Source: JAYTQG01 sp043746815
Lineage (GTDB): Bacteria; Actinomycetota; Thermoleophilia; Miltoncostaeales; Miltoncostaeaceae
NCBI GenBank assembly: GCA_043746815.1
Contig: JAYTQG010000181.1
Coordinates: 1 to 64,000 of the forward strand
Reading direction: 5' to 3'
Length of the DNA: 64,000 bases
Numbering within the stretch: position 1 is the first letter of the stretch; each line of letters opens with the position of its first letter. Position numbers and translations under genes: made by a program. The notes beneath the pieces were generated by a model. The model searched no databases, was not told the origin of the DNA, and was given only the letters and a program-made list of their open reading frames with translations. Positions 50,794 through 59,413 of this stretch are shown piece by piece.

Positions 50794-50819
50794 CGATCCA
50801 GTCTATTGAGGGGTTTGGC

Positions 50820-51503
50820 GTGAGCGGGAGGGACCAGGATTTGGAGGCGCTCGCTGCGTGCCTGGGTGAGGCGGTTGCGGTTGCGAAGGCGATTGGAACC
50901 AATGAGCCGCTTGGCGTGCGGGCCATCGAAGTGGCGGAAGGCCAGCGGGCCTACCTTGTTGCCTTCGATGGGCCCCGCTTTCTTGCGGTGAACCGGGACA
51001 TGGCTCCCATTACGACGCCAGCGACGGTTCGGATGATCGCGTCGGCGGCGCTATTGGTGGAGCGGGCCGAGGACGAGATCGACGTCGCTGCCCTTCACGC
51101 GCTCGCGAAGGCAGGCGGCAGACTGATCGCGGGCGGCGAACTCGATGGGCGCCTGGTCGACGCAGTCCATGCAGTTGCCGAGGCGGCGCTTCGGCTTGGG
51201 GCGTGGAGAGCTGCCCCAGGGCGTGTCGTGGCGTCCCTCCCGGAAATCGACCAGGCAGTGCTCCTTCACGAGCGACTCCGTGGCTGTTGGTCCTCGTTCA
51301 CGCGTCTCAGCGGGCCGCTCGCCGAGCACCAGGAAGATCTCTCAGCGTCGCTCGTCGCCGCGTTGAGCGACGTCGAGGCGTGCGCCTCCGCGTGCGCAGC
51401 GAACGTCCCCCTGACCGGACGGCTGACGGAGTGGCTTGAGGATTGCAACGACGGAGCGGATCAGATTCTGGCCTCGAACCTCATTCCGGGGCTGGCGCAG
51501 TGA
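50820..51503 (+). CDS. Protein of unknown function, coupled to a dehydrogenase gene
   Basis: 227 residues, soluble, Ala-rich, no signal or membrane segment. Low complexity of charged helices and a single beta patch (QRAYLVAFDGPRFLAVNRD). Several Cys near the end (CASACAA). No family recognised. Its stop overlaps the dehydrogenase-like gene start by GTGA, so the two are one operon. A partner or regulator role is possible but not shown. GTG 50820 start. Confidence 0.7.
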   Translation: MSGRDQDLEALAACLGEAVAVAKAIGTNEPLGVRAIEVAEGQRAYLVAFDGPRFLAVNRDMAPITTPATVRMIASAALLVERAEDEIDVAALHALAKAGGRLIAGGELDGRLVDAVHAVAEAALRLGAWRAAPGRVVASLPEIDQAVLLHERLRGCWSSFTRLSGPLAEHQEDLSASLVAALSDVEACASACAANVPLTGRLTEWLEDCNDGADQILASNLIPGLAQ

Positions 51504-52645
51504 AGGAACCGCCAGTGGGTACCGGAAATTCGGGCCAGCGTATAGTTGAGCAAGTGGCTGCCCAGACGATGGTTGTGATGGACGGCGACCAGACCGGCCA
51601 GGAACTCCTCACGGAGGCGCTGCGAGTGCTGCAGCGCTCCGTCGTGGGTTTCGAACTGTCATTCGTTCACTTCGACCTGTGCCTGGAAAACCGGCGCCGA
51701 ACGAAGAATCAGGTGGTCTTCGAGGCCGCAACCGCGATGCGCCAATACGGTTTTGGACTGAAGGCCGCGACCGTGACACCAGAGGGCGTCGGGGACATCG
51801 GAAGCCCAAACGCCCTTCTTCGCGAGGCGATCGACGGGCGGGTAATCATCCGGACAGGGCGTCGACTGCCGGGTGTTCGCCCGTTGGGAGGCATTCATGC
51901 GCCGATCTCGATCGCTCGCATGGCGGTGGACGATGCGTACAACGCCCGCGAGTGGCGCGAAGGTGCGGGGATGGATGAGGTGGCGTGGCGCACCGAGCAC
52001 ATCTCGCGGCGGACCTGCCGTGCGGTCGCCGAGTTCGCTTTTCTCCAAGGGAGGAAGATGAACGCTGCCGTTACGGGTGGACCGAAGTGGACCGTCTCAC
52101 CGGTATACGAGGGAATGCTCAAGGAAGAACTTGATGCAGCGGCGGCGCGCCATCCGGACGTCGTCTACCGGCCCGTCCTGATTGACGCCACGTATGCCGC
52201 GCTGATTAGCCACTCCGGTGATGCGCTCGTGGTTCCAGCACTGAACCGTGACGGCGACTGTCTGTCCGATATGGTGCTTCCGCTGTTTGGTTCAATCGCG
52301 GGGGCGGAGTCGACGGTCCTATCGTTCGACGATGCGTTTTCAGCCTCAGTCGTGATGGCCGAGGCGCCCCATGGAACCGCGCCAACGCTCCAAGGGAAGA
52401 ACCTTGCGAACCCGCTTGGGATGATCCTCGCGGGAGCCTCGGCCCTGTCGTTTATGAAGATGCCCGAGGCGCAGCGGGCGTCGCGTGCGATCTACGAAGC
52501 CGCCCTCGCCGCGGTTGCCGAAGATGTTCGGACCGCCGACCTCGGGGGGAGCGCCTCCACCGAAGAGTTCACTGACGAGGTAATCAAGCGGGTCCGCACG
52601 AAACTGGACGTTTGGGAAGCCCTCGGCGAGACGATCACCGCGTAG
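51500..52645 (+). CDS. Isocitrate/isopropylmalate dehydrogenase family protein
   Basis: 381 residues from GTG 51500. Beta-decarboxylating dehydrogenase fold: MVVMDGDQTGQELL near the start (variant of the GDGIGPE loop), PALNRDGDCLSDMV (the metal-binding GDxxSD), and APHGTAPTLQGKNLANPLGM with ASALSFM at the end. The family oxidatively decarboxylates 2-hydroxy acids such as isocitrate, isopropylmalate, homoisocitrate or tartrate with NAD(P). The usual substrate-binding Ser/Arg segments are too altered to name the substrate. Overlaps the unknown gene 50820-51503 by GTGA. Confidence 0.8.
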   Translation: MKEPPVGTGNSGQRIVEQVAAQTMVVMDGDQTGQELLTEALRVLQRSVVGFELSFVHFDLCLENRRRTKNQVVFEAATAMRQYGFGLKAATVTPEGVGDIGSPNALLREAIDGRVIIRTGRRLPGVRPLGGIHAPISIARMAVDDAYNAREWREGAGMDEVAWRTEHISRRTCRAVAEFAFLQGRKMNAAVTGGPKWTVSPVYEGMLKEELDAAAARHPDVVYRPVLIDATYAALISHSGDALVVPALNRDGDCLSDMVLPLFGSIAGAESTVLSFDDAFSASVVMAEAPHGTAPTLQGKNLANPLGMILAGASALSFMKMPEAQRASRAIYEAALAAVAEDVRTADLGGSASTEEFTDEVIKRVRTKLDVWEALGETITA

Positions 52646-52648
52646 CGA

Positions 52649-53095
52649 CTACCCACCCTCGTTCTCGTCGTGTTCCGGCGTCTCCTGGATGAAGTCGACG
52701 AGGTCGTTGACGGTGAAGCGGCCACTTTGCATCGCCGCCACGAGCCCGTAGACCGTCGCGGTGTGGGGACGCTCGAGGACGTAAATCCGCATCGCTTCGT
52801 TCGCAGAGGCGTCGATGTGCTCGATCAGTGCCTTCCCTCCGTCAGTCGCCTGGACACCGGTGGCGTGGCGCGCGACGAGCTTGGCGTCCAACAACGAACC
52901 CACGACTGGGATCAACTCCTCGGCGTCGGCGCCGATCGCCTCGGCTGTGGCCGTGATCGGAGTTGGGTGCGTCGCCCGGGAGAGCTCGCGTAGCACCAGA
53001 TAGCTCCCCGACGACAGATCGTGGTTGGTAACGGTCTCATCGAGGACCCCGGCAAGCTCGGTGAGGAGCTCCAAGTCAGCATCGTCGCGGTGCAT
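52649..53095 (-). CDS. Winged-helix (MarR-like) regulator-like protein
   Basis: 148 residues. Helical N-terminus, a winged-helix centre (about 30-85: SYLVLRELSRATHPTPITAT, EELIPVVGSLLDAKLVARH) in the MarR style, and an acidic tail. It may bind DNA or a partner. No ligand motif. It is minus strand and 5 bases from the gene ending at 53102, so it may be transcribed with the ferredoxin operon. Starts at ATG 53095. Confidence 0.6.
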   Translation of the reverse strand: MHRDDADLELLTELAGVLDETVTNHDLSSGSYLVLRELSRATHPTPITATAEAIGADAEELIPVVGSLLDAKLVARHATGVQATDGGKALIEHIDASANEAMRIYVLERPHTATVYGLVAAMQSGRFTVNDLVDFIQETPEHDENEGG

Positions 53096-53101
53096 AGGCG
53101 G

Positions 53102-53428
53102 TTATGGCCCGTAGCGATGGGCTGGGGCGGGGCGAAGCTCATCCTTGATCGCGCCCGTCCAAATGCGACCCGGTACCCCAAGGTCATCCAGGACCCGAAG
53201 CGCCGAGCGAACAACTCCGGCACGGGCCCCGCGGCCCCACCGGTTCGCGACCGTAATTTCGAAGTCGTGGTCCACGCCCGCGCGCTGAGGACGCCCGTTT
53301 GCTCGTGCCAGCGCGACTCGCGCTTCGGAGAGTCGTGCCGGGTCGGCAACCGTTACGTGGCACTCGAAGAAGGCCCAATCGGCTGGCAACTGCTCCAGCA
53401 GCTCATCAAACTCGCCCGCGTAGCTCAC
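53102..53428 (-). CDS. Small protein of unknown function
   Basis: 108 residues from GTG 53428, overlapping the 2Fe-2S ferredoxin stop by GTGA. Mixed alpha/beta: WAFFECHVTVADPARLSEAR in the N-terminal half and FEITVANRWGRGARAG, then a C-terminal helix. No family recognised. It is probably read with the ferredoxin. A longer frame to 53713 runs in the ferredoxin gene and is a shadow. Confidence 0.6.
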   Translation of the reverse strand: MSYAGEFDELLEQLPADWAFFECHVTVADPARLSEARVALARANGRPQRAGVDHDFEITVANRWGRGARAGVVRSALRVLDDLGVPGRIWTGAIKDELRPAPAHRYGP

Positions 53429-53733
53429 ACACTCTCCACTTCGGTGGTAACGCGATTGATTGCAAGTCGGGTAACCGTCTTGCCAGCAGCGATGTCCTGG
53501 CCGACAAGTTCGCCCACGTCTGCGGGCGTCACTGGGGCGTACCAATTGCCCGACGGGTAGACGCACACCACGGGACCCTGACCGCAGTGTGGGGCGATGC
53601 AGCCGCACTGGGTTTGCGCGACCTGGGCGCCTAGCCCCTGGCGCTCGACCTCGGTTGCGAACTCGGTGTAGACGGCTTGTGAGCCACGCGACATGCAGTC
53701 CGGGCCCCGGCAAATAAGTACGTGTGCCAGCAC
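53425..53733 (-). CDS. Thioredoxin-like 2Fe-2S ferredoxin
   Basis: 102 residues. Thioredoxin fold with Cys ligands CRGPDC at the start (C8, C13) and CGCIAPHCGQGP in the middle, as in (2Fe-2S) ferredoxins of the Shethna/NuoE-like group. PVVCVYPSGNWY follows. Likely an electron carrier for a reductase or regulator; the partner is unknown. Followed by the GTGA-overlapping small gene and the winged-helix gene on the same strand. Confidence 0.82.
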   Translation of the reverse strand: MLAHVLICRGPDCMSRGSQAVYTEFATEVERQGLGAQVAQTQCGCIAPHCGQGPVVCVYPSGNWYAPVTPADVGELVGQDIAAGKTVTRLAINRVTTEVESV

Positions 53734-53808
53734 GCGCCTATCTTAGCGGCGCCCCGCGGTGCGTTTGTCAGCAGGGGTCCCTCCCGGGGCCGCTGATACC
53801 CTCTCGAC

Positions 53809-54906
53809 ATGATCGAAATTGACCGCGTCCTGACCCGAGCCGCCGCAGGCGAGCGCATTTCCGCCGATGAAGCCGTGGCGTTGTACGAGCACGCACCGCT
53901 TGAGGATCTCGGGGCGGCGGCGAACGCCGTCACGGAGCGTCGCTACGGAGACCGGGTGACGTACAACGTCAACGCGCACCTGAACCCGACCAACATTTGT
54001 GTTGTCGGGTGCGGTCTTTGTGCGTTCGCCGTCTGGACGGATAAGGACGAGCGAGCCTATGCGTATAGCGTCGACCAACTTGTCGACCGTGCAGTTGAGC
54101 TTTCGGGACTTGGCATCACGGAACTGCACATCGTTGGCGGGATGACCAAGGAGTACGACCTCGAGTACTACGAGGAACTCTTCCGAAACCTCAAGACCGA
54201 GATGCCGCAGGTCGCGCTGACCGCGTTGACCGCGGTTGAGATCGACTTCTGCGCGAAGCTCTCGAAGGTGTCGCATCGGGAAGCCTTGGAGCGGACAATC
54301 GCCGCTGGTCACGACACCATGCCGGGTGGCGGGGCAGAGGTCTTCAGTCCCCGGGTGCGCAAGATCATCGCCGATCGCAAGGTTTCGTCGGAGGTCTGGC
54401 TTGAGGTGCACCGCGAGGCCCATCGCCAGGGCATGCGGACGAATGCGACCCTGCTGTTTGGCCATTTCGAGACGCCTGCCGAGCAGGTGGATCACATGGT
54501 TCAGCTGCGTGAGTTGCAGGACGAGACGAAGAACTTCCAGGCCTTCATTCCACTGCCGTTCCTGCCGGGCAACACCGAGTTCGCCTACCTGCCTGGACCG
54601 ACGCGTGAAGAGAAGCTCCGGACGATTGCGGTGGGGCGCCTGGTGCTGGACAACTTCCCCCACATCAAGGGCCACTGGGTCATGCATGGAGAAGAGATCA
54701 CCAGTGAGGCACTCTCGTATGGGCTCGACGACCTTTCGGGGACGCTGACCGAGGAGCGGATTGCCCACGCGACGACCGTGCAGACTCCGCTGGGTCTTTC
54801 GCAGGAGCGCATCCGCGGAGTCATTCAGGCCGGCGGTAAGGTCCCCGCCGAGCGCGACACGCTGTACGTACCCGTGGAGCGCGACGAAGTGTCGACACCC
54901 GCGTAG
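53809..54906 (+). CDS. mqnE: Aminofutalosine synthase MqnE
   Basis: 365 residues. Radical-SAM enzyme of the futalosine menaquinone pathway: joins a carboxyvinyloxybenzoate to an adenosyl radical. Cluster cysteines CVVGCGLC (C-x3-C-x2-C) in NPTNICVVGCGLCAF; GHDTMPGGGAEVFSPRVR is a family mark. Full length. A separate MqnC, which closes the ring, is not in the window. The nearby ubiA-like gene may serve the same quinone. Confidence 0.9.
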   Translation: MIEIDRVLTRAAAGERISADEAVALYEHAPLEDLGAAANAVTERRYGDRVTYNVNAHLNPTNICVVGCGLCAFAVWTDKDERAYAYSVDQLVDRAVELSGLGITELHIVGGMTKEYDLEYYEELFRNLKTEMPQVALTALTAVEIDFCAKLSKVSHREALERTIAAGHDTMPGGGAEVFSPRVRKIIADRKVSSEVWLEVHREAHRQGMRTNATLLFGHFETPAEQVDHMVQLRELQDETKNFQAFIPLPFLPGNTEFAYLPGPTREEKLRTIAVGRLVLDNFPHIKGHWVMHGEEITSEALSYGLDDLSGTLTEERIAHATTVQTPLGLSQERIRGVIQAGGKVPAERDTLYVPVERDEVSTPA

Positions 54907-54916
54907 GGGCCTTGGA

Positions 54917-54931
54917 GGGCGACAAACGCCC
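54917..54931 (+). terminator. Short hairpin after mqnE
   Basis: GGGCG-ACAAA-CGCCC, 11 bases after the mqnE stop. A loose T run follows about eight bases later. Weak evidence. The rest of 54907-55036 shows nothing else. Confidence 0.4.
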
Positions 54932-55036
54932 ACTCGTTTCAGGGGCCACCCCGGACCACCTCCCGGTTTCAGCGTAGTCCGAACAGTCATTCGTATTGCG
55001 CGATGGATGTGTCAACTTCGCGCCAACGTCGGGGGG

Positions 55037-55852
55037 CTACAGGGCGCGGCGGCGCATTCCGTTGACCGCAAGGGCAGCGAGTGTCGCGCACCACAGGAGC
55101 GTCCACAGGATCGCTGAGAGGTTCGAAACGTGCGCCAGGGCAACCGCTCCCCCCACGTTGTCGCGCGGGGCGACCGGGCCACCCTTTCCGCGATTTTGCA
55201 GGTCGGTGATCAGCGGGGAGGTGATGAACCGGGGAAGGATTGTGCGGATGGCCTGTGAGGCGCCGCCCCAGCTGACGATGAGGTGCTGATCGGCGGCATT
55301 GCCCAGACGAGAGAAGGACTGCATTCCAACGTAGGTGACGAGGGCGAGGAATGATGAGCTTCCGCGGCCCACGATGGCGCTGGCGGCTGCAGCGACGAGC
55401 GTAACGACCGCGAGGTTCAGACTCATGGTCAGCAGATGAACCGCAAGGGGACCATCCATGCCGAGCCCCAGCGCGAGGCTGCCGATCTGCGCTGTCAGCG
55501 CCCAGATGCCCATGACGACCGCGAGTTCGGCCACCCGGGCCAGGACGCGAGCAATCGCAAGGACCTCGCGGCGGGCACCGGCGACGTGGAGCATTCCAAA
55601 AAAGCCGCTGTCGCCGTCGCGACTCAACGCAGTGGCGCCAAGCCCCATCGCAACGAGCAGTCCGACCAGGAGGACCACACCGGCGACGCCCGCATGCCAG
55701 CGATCAGCCCGTGCAGGGCCGGAAGCGGACCCGGCGGCGAGCGCGGCGACAACTCCGATCGCGACGATGCCGATTGCGGTCACAACAAGCAGCCAGCGCC
55801 GTCGGGTTGCCGACCGGATGTCCGCCAGGCCAAGCATCCATGTGCCCATCAC
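55037..55852 (-). CDS. ABC-2-type membrane transport protein
   Basis: 271 residues, about six membrane helices (20-40, 55-77, 103-125, 137-162, 166-186 and near 245-262). GARREVLAIARVLARVAELA is the conserved coupling-like segment. An exporter permease of the ABC-2 group. The ATG overlaps the ATPase stop by ATGA. The paired ATPase lacks canonical catalytic motifs, so the complex may not pump in the usual way. Last gene of a long minus-strand run. Confidence 0.78.
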   Translation of the reverse strand: MMGTWMLGLADIRSATRRRWLLVVTAIGIVAIGVVAALAAGSASGPARADRWHAGVAGVVLLVGLLVAMGLGATALSRDGDSGFFGMLHVAGARREVLAIARVLARVAELAVVMGIWALTAQIGSLALGLGMDGPLAVHLLTMSLNLAVVTLVAAAASAIVGRGSSSFLALVTYVGMQSFSRLGNAADQHLIVSWGGASQAIRTILPRFITSPLITDLQNRGKGGPVAPRDNVGGAVALAHVSNLSAILWTLLWCATLAALAVNGMRRRAL

Positions 55853-56478
55853 TCGTCGCCGCCGTCAATCGTCAGCGACTGGCCAAGCAGCGTTGGAAGT
55901 CCGCCCGGGTCGTGCGAGGCCGCGATGCAGGCAGCACCACGGGCGAGGGCGGCCTCAATTTCATGCACGGTCTCGGGAAATTCCCACGGGTCATCAAGGA
56001 TCAGCAGCTCGGGATCACCGACCAGCGAGCAGGCCAGCGACAGGCGGCGCACATCCTCGACCTGCAACCGGTCCGCGGCACGGTCGAGGTCGGAAATTCC
56101 GACGCGCTCGCCGAGCTCCTCTGCCTCGACGTCTGGTCGCCCCTTGAGGCGAGTCACCATGCGCAGCACCGCCCGCGCGCTGAGCGCGGGCGGGATCGGC
56201 CACCCTTGCGGGGCGTATCCGACGCGGCCAACCGTCGCGCGACCTCCGGGGATCCCTCCAAACACCTCAAGCGCTCCCTCGTGCCCGACAAGGCCGAGCA
56301 CGCCACGCAGCAGACTTGTCAGCCCAACGCCACGCGGTCCGGAGACCAAGAGGCCCTTCCCTGCGTCCAGCCGGAAGCTGACGCCCGAAACCGCTGGCGT
56401 GGCACCACGCTCGTAGACCACGGCGACCTCGTCCGCGAGGACGACGGCTGGTGCCTCGTCGACGATTTGGGAGATCAC
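55849..56478 (-). CDS. Degenerate ABC-transporter ATPase subunit
   Basis: 209 residues from GTG 56478. ABC fold: beta start VVLADEVAVVYERGA, P-loop position GPRGVGLTSLL (no Lys where GKT/S is expected), Q-loop VGYAPQGW, and, in place of LSGGQ, VEDVRRLSLA; Walker B LLILDDP (catalytic Glu replaced by Asp), switch His in AASHD. Thus three hallmark sites are altered. It may bind nucleotide poorly or act as a structural partner. Overlaps the manB and permease genes by four bases each. Confidence 0.75.
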   Translation of the reverse strand: MISQIVDEAPAVVLADEVAVVYERGATPAVSGVSFRLDAGKGLLVSGPRGVGLTSLLRGVLGLVGHEGALEVFGGIPGGRATVGRVGYAPQGWPIPPALSARAVLRMVTRLKGRPDVEAEELGERVGISDLDRAADRLQVEDVRRLSLACSLVGDPELLILDDPWEFPETVHEIEAALARGAACIAASHDPGGLPTLLGQSLTIDGGDE

Positions 56479-57827
56479 GCCTGCCGGATGATGGCAAGGA
56501 CCTCGTCGCGACGGCGCTCCATGTCCGCCTCGGAAACCGTTGACTCGAGGTTCAGCCGCAGCAGCGGTTCGGTGTTTGACGAGCGCACGTTCATGTGCCA
56601 GTCCGCGTAGTCGACGGAGAGCCCGTCGATCTCGCGTTGGTCGCCGTCGGCGTACGCGGCGCGCAGGCGTTCGATGGCGGCTGGCGCGTCGGAGACCGTG
56701 GAGTTGATCTCCCCCGAGATGTGGTAACTGCCCCGAAAGCGGGCGATCAGTTCGGAGAGCGGCTTGCCCGACTCCGCGAGCATTTCCAGGACGAGAAGGG
56801 CGGGGACAAGGCCGGTGTCGGCATAGGAGAAGTCGCGGAAGTAGTAGTGGCCGCTGACCTCGCCAGCGAAGACTGCATCCACTTCGCGCATGCGGCGTTT
56901 GATGAAGGCGTGCCCGACCCGAAACTCGTCTGGGGTTCCGCCAGAGGCGAGAATGGTGTCGCGGACTGCCCACGACGCACGCAGGTCGTAGACGACTGTG
57001 GACGGGCCGCTCCGCCGCAGGATGTGCTCTGCGAGCAGGGCGGTGAGGAAGTCCCCGGGGACGAACTGGCCGAGGTCGTCAATGAAGAAGCAGCGGTCGG
57101 CGTCGCCGTCCCACGCGATACCGAGGTCGGCGTTCTCCTCGACGACCTTCTGCTCAATGAAGACCCGGTTTTCCTCGAGAAGCGGATTCGGCTCGTGGTT
57201 TGGAAACCGGCCGTCCGGGTCGAAGAAAAAGGGCACCGCATCGATTGCCAGGTCGTCCAGGACCGGGGGCATGTAGACCCCAGCCATGCCGTTCGCGGCG
57301 TCCATGACAACCCGCAGCCCGGTGATTTTGGCTGGGTCGACGAACATCAAGCAGGCGGGAACGAACCGGCTGAGGAGCGTCTCATCCCGAGTTTCGGTGC
57401 CGCGAGTCTCGGCGACCGGCGCGCGTCCCTCGCGAATGATCCGCCCGAGCTCACCGATTCCGGTGTCCCCAGAGAGCGGCAACGCGTCGGTAACGACGAG
57501 TTTCGCGCCCGTGTACTCGGGCGGGTTGTGGCTCGCGGTGATGATCGCTCCGCCGTCGTAGCCGCCCTCAGCGACAGCGAAATACATCATCTCGGTGGCG
57601 ATTAGCCCTAGGTCGATGACGTCCGCTCCAGCGCTGAGGACACCCTCACGAAACCGCGCCGCCATACTCGGTGATGAGAGCCGGACGTCGTGGCCTACGG
57701 CCACGCGCTTCGCGCCGGTGAGGGTAACGAACGCGCGGCCGATCTCCTCCGCCCCGTCATCATCGATCTCGCCGGGGTATTTGCCACGCACGTCGTAGGC
57801 CTTGAAGACACCGGGATTCAGGGTCAT
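56475..57827 (-). CDS. manB: Phosphomannomutase/phosphoglucomutase
   Basis: 450 residues. Four-domain phosphohexomutase: catalytic Ser loop TASHNPPEYTGAKL, metal loop DGDADRCFFID, sugar loop GEVSGHYYF, phosphate loop RSSNTEPLLRLN. It interconverts hexose 6- and 1-phosphates for sugar nucleotides and cell-envelope polymers. Overlaps the HIT gene by ATGA and the ABC ATPase by GTGA. Its product could feed the adjacent membrane glycosyltransferase. Confidence 0.94.
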   Translation of the reverse strand: MTLNPGVFKAYDVRGKYPGEIDDDGAEEIGRAFVTLTGAKRVAVGHDVRLSSPSMAARFREGVLSAGADVIDLGLIATEMMYFAVAEGGYDGGAIITASHNPPEYTGAKLVVTDALPLSGDTGIGELGRIIREGRAPVAETRGTETRDETLLSRFVPACLMFVDPAKITGLRVVMDAANGMAGVYMPPVLDDLAIDAVPFFFDPDGRFPNHEPNPLLEENRVFIEQKVVEENADLGIAWDGDADRCFFIDDLGQFVPGDFLTALLAEHILRRSGPSTVVYDLRASWAVRDTILASGGTPDEFRVGHAFIKRRMREVDAVFAGEVSGHYYFRDFSYADTGLVPALLVLEMLAESGKPLSELIARFRGSYHISGEINSTVSDAPAAIERLRAAYADGDQREIDGLSVDYADWHMNVRSSNTEPLLRLNLESTVSEADMERRRDEVLAIIRQA

Positions 57828-58309
57828 GGGCGAAATCCTTCCAACAAGAGATCGTAGGTGTCGTCGAGATGCTGAGGCATCACACGCGTCCCACCGAGCG
57901 TGGGCATGAAGTTCGTGTCGCCGTTCCAGCGTGGCAAAAGGTGAAGATGCAAGTGCTGGGCGATCCCGGCTCCGGCAGCCGAACCCTGGTTGACGCCAAA
58001 GTTGAAGCCCTGGGGACGCATGCGTTCCTCGATGACACGCTGCGACTCCTGAACCAGCCCCATCATCTCACCGACCTCCTGCGAGGAGAGGGCACGCAGT
58101 GTGTCGGTGTGTCGATAGGGGACAACCATCAGGTGTCCGTTGTTATACGGGTAGAGATTCAGAATGACGAAGCAATGCTCGCCGCGATGCAGGATGTACG
58201 AGGCCCGGTCGTCCGTTCCGGCCCCATGTGTGCAGAACACACACGGCGGATCAGCATCGGGGGACCGCCCGTCACCCGTGATGTAGGCCATCCGCCAGGG
58301 CGACCACAT
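57824..58309 (-). CDS. HIT-family AP4A phosphorylase-like protein
   Basis: 161 residues from ATG 58309, the MWSPWRMAYI start typical of actinobacterial HIT proteins. HIT triad in HLHLHLLPRW (HxHxH), with a zinc-like CVFC pair and NLYPYNNGHLMV. Such enzymes cleave or phosphorolyse dinucleoside polyphosphates. Overlaps manB by ATGA. An in-frame CTG overlapping the corA stop would add eight residues. Confidence 0.88.
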   Translation of the reverse strand: MWSPWRMAYITGDGRSPDADPPCVFCTHGAGTDDRASYILHRGEHCFVILNLYPYNNGHLMVVPYRHTDTLRALSSQEVGEMMGLVQESQRVIEERMRPQGFNFGVNQGSAAGAGIAQHLHLHLLPRWNGDTNFMPTLGGTRVMPQHLDDTYDLLLEGFRP

Positions 58310-58326
58310 GATGTCCTGCCGGTGAC

Positions 58327-59337
58327 TCAGAGCCACTTCTTTCGGCGGAAGTACCACACCATCAGGCCGGTGATGGCGCCCATCAGTGCCAGCACCCACA
58401 CCAGGGACCAGATCCCATGGTGTGCAAGGGCGAGGCCGTCGATGTTCATCCCGTAAAAGCCGGTTACCAGCGTCAGTGGCAGCATCACGGCCGACAGCAT
58501 GGTCAGGGCCCGGATGACGTCGTTCAGTCGGTGGGAGATCACCGACTCGTTCGTGGCTTCGATGGCCTCGACGACCTCTTTGTAGTTCTCCAGACTGTCC
58601 CAGATCCGCTCGTTCTTGTCGACGATGTCGTCAAAATAGAGTTCCAAATCCTCCGGGGCGTAGCGCTGAACGCCCCGTTCAAGGAGGCGCAGTGTTGGGC
58701 GCTGCGGCTTGATGATCTTGCGGTAGTTGATGATCTCTTGCTTGGCGTTCGAGATGTCGCGGACGATGCTCTCGGAATGCTCGGCCTCTAGCACTTCGTC
58801 TTCCAACGCATCCAGTTTGAAGCCGATCTTGTCGAGGATCGGAAAGCAGTAGTCGAACATCTCATCGACGATGCGGTACAGCAGGTAGCCAGAGCCCTTG
58901 TCGAGGGTGGCTTCCAGCTCTTCTGGGCGTGTCGCGCAGCGTGTCCAGAGCGCCGAAAGGGGCTTCAGGGTCTCGTTCGGCAGGGTGATGAGCGTGTCCT
59001 CGCTGACGAAGACGTTCAGCTCCGCCGCCTGCAGCCGGCTGGTGCGTTTATCGAAGCGCGGAAAGTGGAGCACGATGAACAGATAGCCGTCGTACTCATC
59101 GATCTTGGCGCGTTGGCGCCGACGCGAAAGGACATCCTCAAGCGCAAGCGGGTGGAAGCCGTAGGTCTCCGAGAGCCACTCGGTTTCCGTCTCCGTTGGC
59201 GCCTCGATGTTCAGCCAGGTGAGCCCATCGAACTCAAGCCGGTCAACAACAGGCTCAGTGCTGGTGCGCGCCGCCGGGGCTGAGACCGCAGTATCGCGGG
59301 ACCGCCTCGAGCGGCGAATGTTCGGAAGGCTCGCCAT
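58327..59337 (-). CDS. corA: Magnesium/cobalt transporter CorA
   Basis: 336 residues. Large N-terminal cytoplasmic domain, then two C-terminal membrane helices. The signature GMN is in GFYGMNIDG, between helices, and the C-terminus ends in basic residues after the second helix. Pentameric Mg2+ channel. Start ATG 59337. Heads the corA-HIT-manB-ABC run; likely constitutive. No Mg riboswitch is seen upstream. Confidence 0.93.
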   Translation of the reverse strand: MASLPNIRRSRRSRDTAVSAPAARTSTEPVVDRLEFDGLTWLNIEAPTETETEWLSETYGFHPLALEDVLSRRRQRAKIDEYDGYLFIVLHFPRFDKRTSRLQAAELNVFVSEDTLITLPNETLKPLSALWTRCATRPEELEATLDKGSGYLLYRIVDEMFDYCFPILDKIGFKLDALEDEVLEAEHSESIVRDISNAKQEIINYRKIIKPQRPTLRLLERGVQRYAPEDLELYFDDIVDKNERIWDSLENYKEVVEAIEATNESVISHRLNDVIRALTMLSAVMLPLTLVTGFYGMNIDGLALAHHGIWSLVWVLALMGAITGLMVWYFRRKKWL

Positions 59338-59413
59338 CGTCCGCTCGCCCCTCGACGCCGCGCTGTGTGTGCTCGCTCACCTCTGGAGTGTCGCACATAC
59401 GAGACGGTCTGAC

